DNA of 64,000 nt from JAXMDT01 sp046348685. Its GTDB lineage: Bacteria; Pseudomonadota; Alphaproteobacteria; Rickettsiales; UBA998. Made by a program: the position numbers and the translations under genes. The DNA lies in the NCBI GenBank assembly GCA_046348685.1, contig JAXMDT010000002.1, positions 1-64,000 of the forward strand, read 5' to 3'. The notes under the pieces are model-generated. The model saw only the letters and a list, made by a program, of their open reading frames with translations, was not told the origin of the DNA and did no database searches. Positions 61,877-64,000 of the stretch are shown here, one piece after another. Each line of letters starts with the position of its first letter. Position 1 is the first letter of the stretch.

Positions 61877-63049
61877 CTACGAAAACGCCTGAATCCCTGT
61901 AATCGCGCGCCCTAAAATCAGCGCGTGGATGTCATGTGTGCCTTCGTAGGTGTTGACGCTCTCCAGGTTCATCGCGTGACGCATGACATGGTATTCATCG
62001 GCGATGCCGTTGCCGCCATGCATATCGCGGGAGGTGCGGGCGATCTCCAGCGCTTTGCCTGCCGAATTACGTTTGATAAGCGAAATCATTTCAGGAACCT
62101 GCTTGCCTTCGTCGATCAAGCGTCCCACGCGCAAGCACCCTTGCAGCCCGAGCGAAATCTCGGTCGCCATGTCTGCCAGTTTTTTCTGAATAAGCTGATT
62201 GGCGGCAAGGGGACGTTTGAATTGTTTGCGCTCCAGCGTGTAGTTGCGCGCTGCCTGATAACAGAATTCTGCGGCGCCTAATGCCCCCCAGCCAATCCCG
62301 TAACGGGCTTTATTTAAACAGGAGAAGGGGCCTTTCATGCCTTTCACCTCAAGCACATTTTCTTTCGGCACGAATACATCCGAGAGCATGATCATGCCTG
62401 TCTCGGAGGCTTTGAGGGAAAGCTTGCCCTCGATTTTTGGTGTTTCGATGCCTTTGAAGTTGCGCTCCAGAATGAATCCATGAATCTCATCGTCTTCTGC
62501 TTTCGCCCACACAATAAATACATCCGCTATCGGGGAATTCGTAATCCAGGTTTTTGACCCCGAAATCTGGTAGCCGCCGCTGACTTTTTTGGCACGGGTT
62601 TTCATGCCGCTCGGGTCGGAGCCTTGATCCGGTTCGGTCAAACCAAAGCAGCCGATCCATTCGCCGCTGGCGAGTTTCGGCAGATATTTTCCTTTCTGCG
62701 CCTCGGTGCCAAACGCATAAATCGGGTACATCACCAGGCTCGATTGCACGGAGAGAGCCGAGCGATAGCCGGAGTCCACCCATTCCACTTCACGGGCGAT
62801 GAGGCCGTATGCCACATGTGACACACCCGAGCAGCCGTAACCGTCAATCGTCGCGCCGAGCAAACCGAGTTCACCCATCTGGCGCATGATGCCTTTATCA
62901 AAATGTTCCGCACGGTTGGCTTTGATAATGCCAGGGAATAAAACATCGCGGCAGAATTTGCGCGCCGTATCGCGTACCAGGCGCTCTTCATCGGTCAACT
63001 GCTCTTCAAGGAGAAGGGGATCTTCCCAGGAGAAGGGCAGCTTGGTCAT
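61877..63049 (-). CDS. gcdH: Glutaryl-CoA dehydrogenase
   Basis: FAD-dependent acyl-CoA dehydrogenase oxidising and decarboxylating glutaryl-CoA in lysine/tryptophan catabolism. Diagnostic segments: WEDPLLLEEQLTDEERLVRD at the N-terminus, SVQSSLVMYPIYAFGTEAQK, CFGLTEPDQGSDPSGM (FAD and substrate), and the catalytic glutamate in YEGTHDIHALILGR near the C-terminus, all typical of GCDH rather than short-chain homologues. The 390-aa length is normal. Second of three minus-strand genes, with an unknown small gene upstream. Confidence 0.94.
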   Translation of the reverse strand: MTKLPFSWEDPLLLEEQLTDEERLVRDTARKFCRDVLFPGIIKANRAEHFDKGIMRQMGELGLLGATIDGYGCSGVSHVAYGLIAREVEWVDSGYRSALSVQSSLVMYPIYAFGTEAQKGKYLPKLASGEWIGCFGLTEPDQGSDPSGMKTRAKKVSGGYQISGSKTWITNSPIADVFIVWAKAEDDEIHGFILERNFKGIETPKIEGKLSLKASETGMIMLSDVFVPKENVLEVKGMKGPFSCLNKARYGIGWGALGAAEFCYQAARNYTLERKQFKRPLAANQLIQKKLADMATEISLGLQGCLRVGRLIDEGKQVPEMISLIKRNSAGKALEIARTSRDMHGGNGIADEYHVMRHAMNLESVNTYEGTHDIHALILGRAITGIQAFS

Positions 63050-63052
63050 GGT

Positions 63053-63304
63053 TTACACCACGATATTGAGAATCGAACCGCGGTCCCAGAAGATGCCATG
63101 ACGCAGCGCCTGCAGCGCACGGTCAATCAAATCGCGCAGCGTATCTTCCGATGGAATATAAGGCAGTCCCCGAAAGCGCGGCGGCTTCAACGTGTCACGG
63201 TCTACCGGTTCGATGGTAGCGGTATTCTTACGGGCAATACGCGAAGGCGTTGCCGGAATCAATTGCTGACGCGAACGGACGGAGCTATCGGGTGTTGAAA
63301 TCAT
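63053..63304 (-). CDS. Conserved small alphaproteobacterial protein (83 aa)
   Basis: A 83-aa protein with a basic, proline-rich N-terminal half and a conserved C-terminal helix and motif (DLIDRALQALRHGIFWDRGSILNIVV). I recall similar FWDRGSILN-ending small proteins in alphaproteobacteria, function unknown. No signal or membrane segment. It lies three bases before gcdH and 11 bases downstream of the hydrolase gene, so the four genes are likely one transcript. Confidence 0.78.
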   Translation of the reverse strand: MISTPDSSVRSRQQLIPATPSRIARKNTATIEPVDRDTLKPPRFRGLPYIPSEDTLRDLIDRALQALRHGIFWDRGSILNIVV

Positions 63305-63315
63305 ATCTATCTATT

Positions 63316-64000
63316 CTACTGTTTTTTCAACCAATCCACAACCGCGCTGATCTGTCCATCATCAAGCAGCGCGGGTGCATGGCCAACACCTTGAAATTCA
63401 ATCAGAGTGACGTTTTTGCCTTTATCCTCCGCCATTTCCTTCGCCGTATCCTCACGCAAGATATCCGAGTCCTTGCCGCGCAGCAGCAACACGGGACATT
63501 GCACCGCCTGCCAGATAAGCGACAAGTCAACATCCTGCATCAGTTTGAACCAATCGGTCTGATGTGCCAGGGGCAAAAGAATATCGGGATCGCATGCGAA
63601 GCTATATCCTTCAGGCGTTTCCATCAGGCTATACTGTATCAGATGCGCCCATTGTTGCTCGTTGCTGATACCAAACGTCCTGAAAATATCTTTAAGGTAG
63701 GATTCCGCCTCCTGCTTCGTTTTAAATGTATGTGCTTTACCGGCATAGGTCGAAATGCGCTGCAGCCCTTCCTTCGGAACCAGTTTTCCTACATCGTTGA
63801 GCACTAGCGCCTTGATGCGCTCCGGATACATGCCGGCCGCCATCATGCCGAGGATACCCCCCATGGAGGTGCCGATCCAAATGACTTCATTAATATGAAG
63901 CTCGTCGAGTAATGCCATCGCATCGGCAAGATACGTCCCATAATGGTAATCGAGTTTATTCGCGAGCCATTCGCTTTTGCCGCGCCCCGCCGTGTCCACT
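63316..64000 (-). CDS. Alpha/beta hydrolase, N-terminus beyond the window
   Basis: Partial CDS: the frame is open to the window edge, and the visible part (227 residues) starts in the middle of the fold. DTAGRGKSEW is followed by the nucleophile elbow GTSMGG (about residues 43-48 of the visible part), the Asp-containing LLLRGKDSD and the catalytic histidine in GVGHAPALLDD. This completes Ser-Asp-His. The substrate is not identifiable; related alphaproteobacterial proteins are annotated as esterases or lipases. Confidence 0.88.
   Translation of the reverse strand, partial: VDTAGRGKSEWLANKLDYHYGTYLADAMALLDELHINEVIWIGTSMGGILGMMAAGMYPERIKALVLNDVGKLVPKEGLQRISTYAGKAHTFKTKQEAESYLKDIFRTFGISNEQQWAHLIQYSLMETPEGYSFACDPDILLPLAHQTDWFKLMQDVDLSLIWQAVQCPVLLLRGKDSDILREDTAKEMAEDKGKNVTLIEFQGVGHAPALLDDGQISAVVDWLKKQ

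Overview
The window looks like chromosomal core DNA of a free-living or only mildly reduced alphaproteobacterium. The evidence is gene content and order: a NDUFA12-type complex I protein, a DUF2155 protein, DUF1467, a DUF6898-like small protein, a class I lysyl-tRNA synthetase, the xerD / aroK-aroB-CorC layout, an rpsA-sppA-ihfB-lapA-trpFBA run, and a perfect CtrA-type site. Tryptophan and haem synthesis genes and a pilus-type assembly operon argue against an extremely reduced endosymbiont. I do not assign a genus. Coding density is very high, many neighbours overlap by 1-20 bases, and no gap exceeds about 290 bases. I saw no tRNA, rRNA, CRISPR array, insertion sequence or prophage.

Layout. 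1-3 kb: prenyl diphosphate synthase, an unknown 355-aa protein and a YgjP-like metalloprotein. 3-8.2 kb: dnaG and an rpoD with a histone-H1-like tail, then a small membrane protein and the NDUFA12-like protein. 8.2-10.1 kb: mlaD, a DUF2155 protein and an M48 lipoprotein protease. 10.2-14.5 kb: a 627-aa protein with a lysozyme-like N-terminus, convergent with a two-domain glycosyltransferase. 14.5-20.5 kb: xerD, an exported protein and a tiny membrane protein on the minus strand, divergent from aroK-aroB-corC-DUF6898. 20.5-26.6 kb (minus): rpsA, sppA, ihfB, lapA, trpF, trpB, trpA. 26.8-31.5 kb: iscS-iscU-iscA-hscB-hscA-fdx, a complete Fe-S cluster assembly operon without iscR. 31.5-37.9 kb: a membrane-anchored protein, a twice-frameshifted oligopeptidase F gene, recO and parC, with palindromic repeats between and inside genes. 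38.1-44.4 kb (minus): groES-groEL, a small protein, hemB, and two large unknown genes, one with a peptidoglycan-binding-like domain. 44.6-50.3 kb: trpS, a 17-kDa-antigen-like protein, a BMP-family binding protein, a CtrA-boxed small gene, lysK and two divergent DUF465 genes. 50.3-57.6 kb (minus): a seven-gene operon encoding a MSHA/type IV pilus-like inner-membrane platform (GspE/PilB, PilC, PilM/N-like, PilO-like, PilP-like) plus two small proteins. 57.7-64 kb: a lone ABC ATPase, an NDUFAF6-like protein, trmFO, a BFD-like ferredoxin, a histidinol-phosphatase-like protein, glutaryl-CoA dehydrogenase and a truncated alpha/beta hydrolase.

The most unusual points are the lysine/alanine-rich tail and acidic insert of RpoD, a palindromic repeat translated in frame within recO, two single-base deletions in the oligopeptidase gene, the unknown cell-wall-related proteins (627 aa, and the 429/402-aa pair), and a pilus-like platform with no pilin or secretin nearby. 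Function calls rest on motif recognition by eye; no database search was run.
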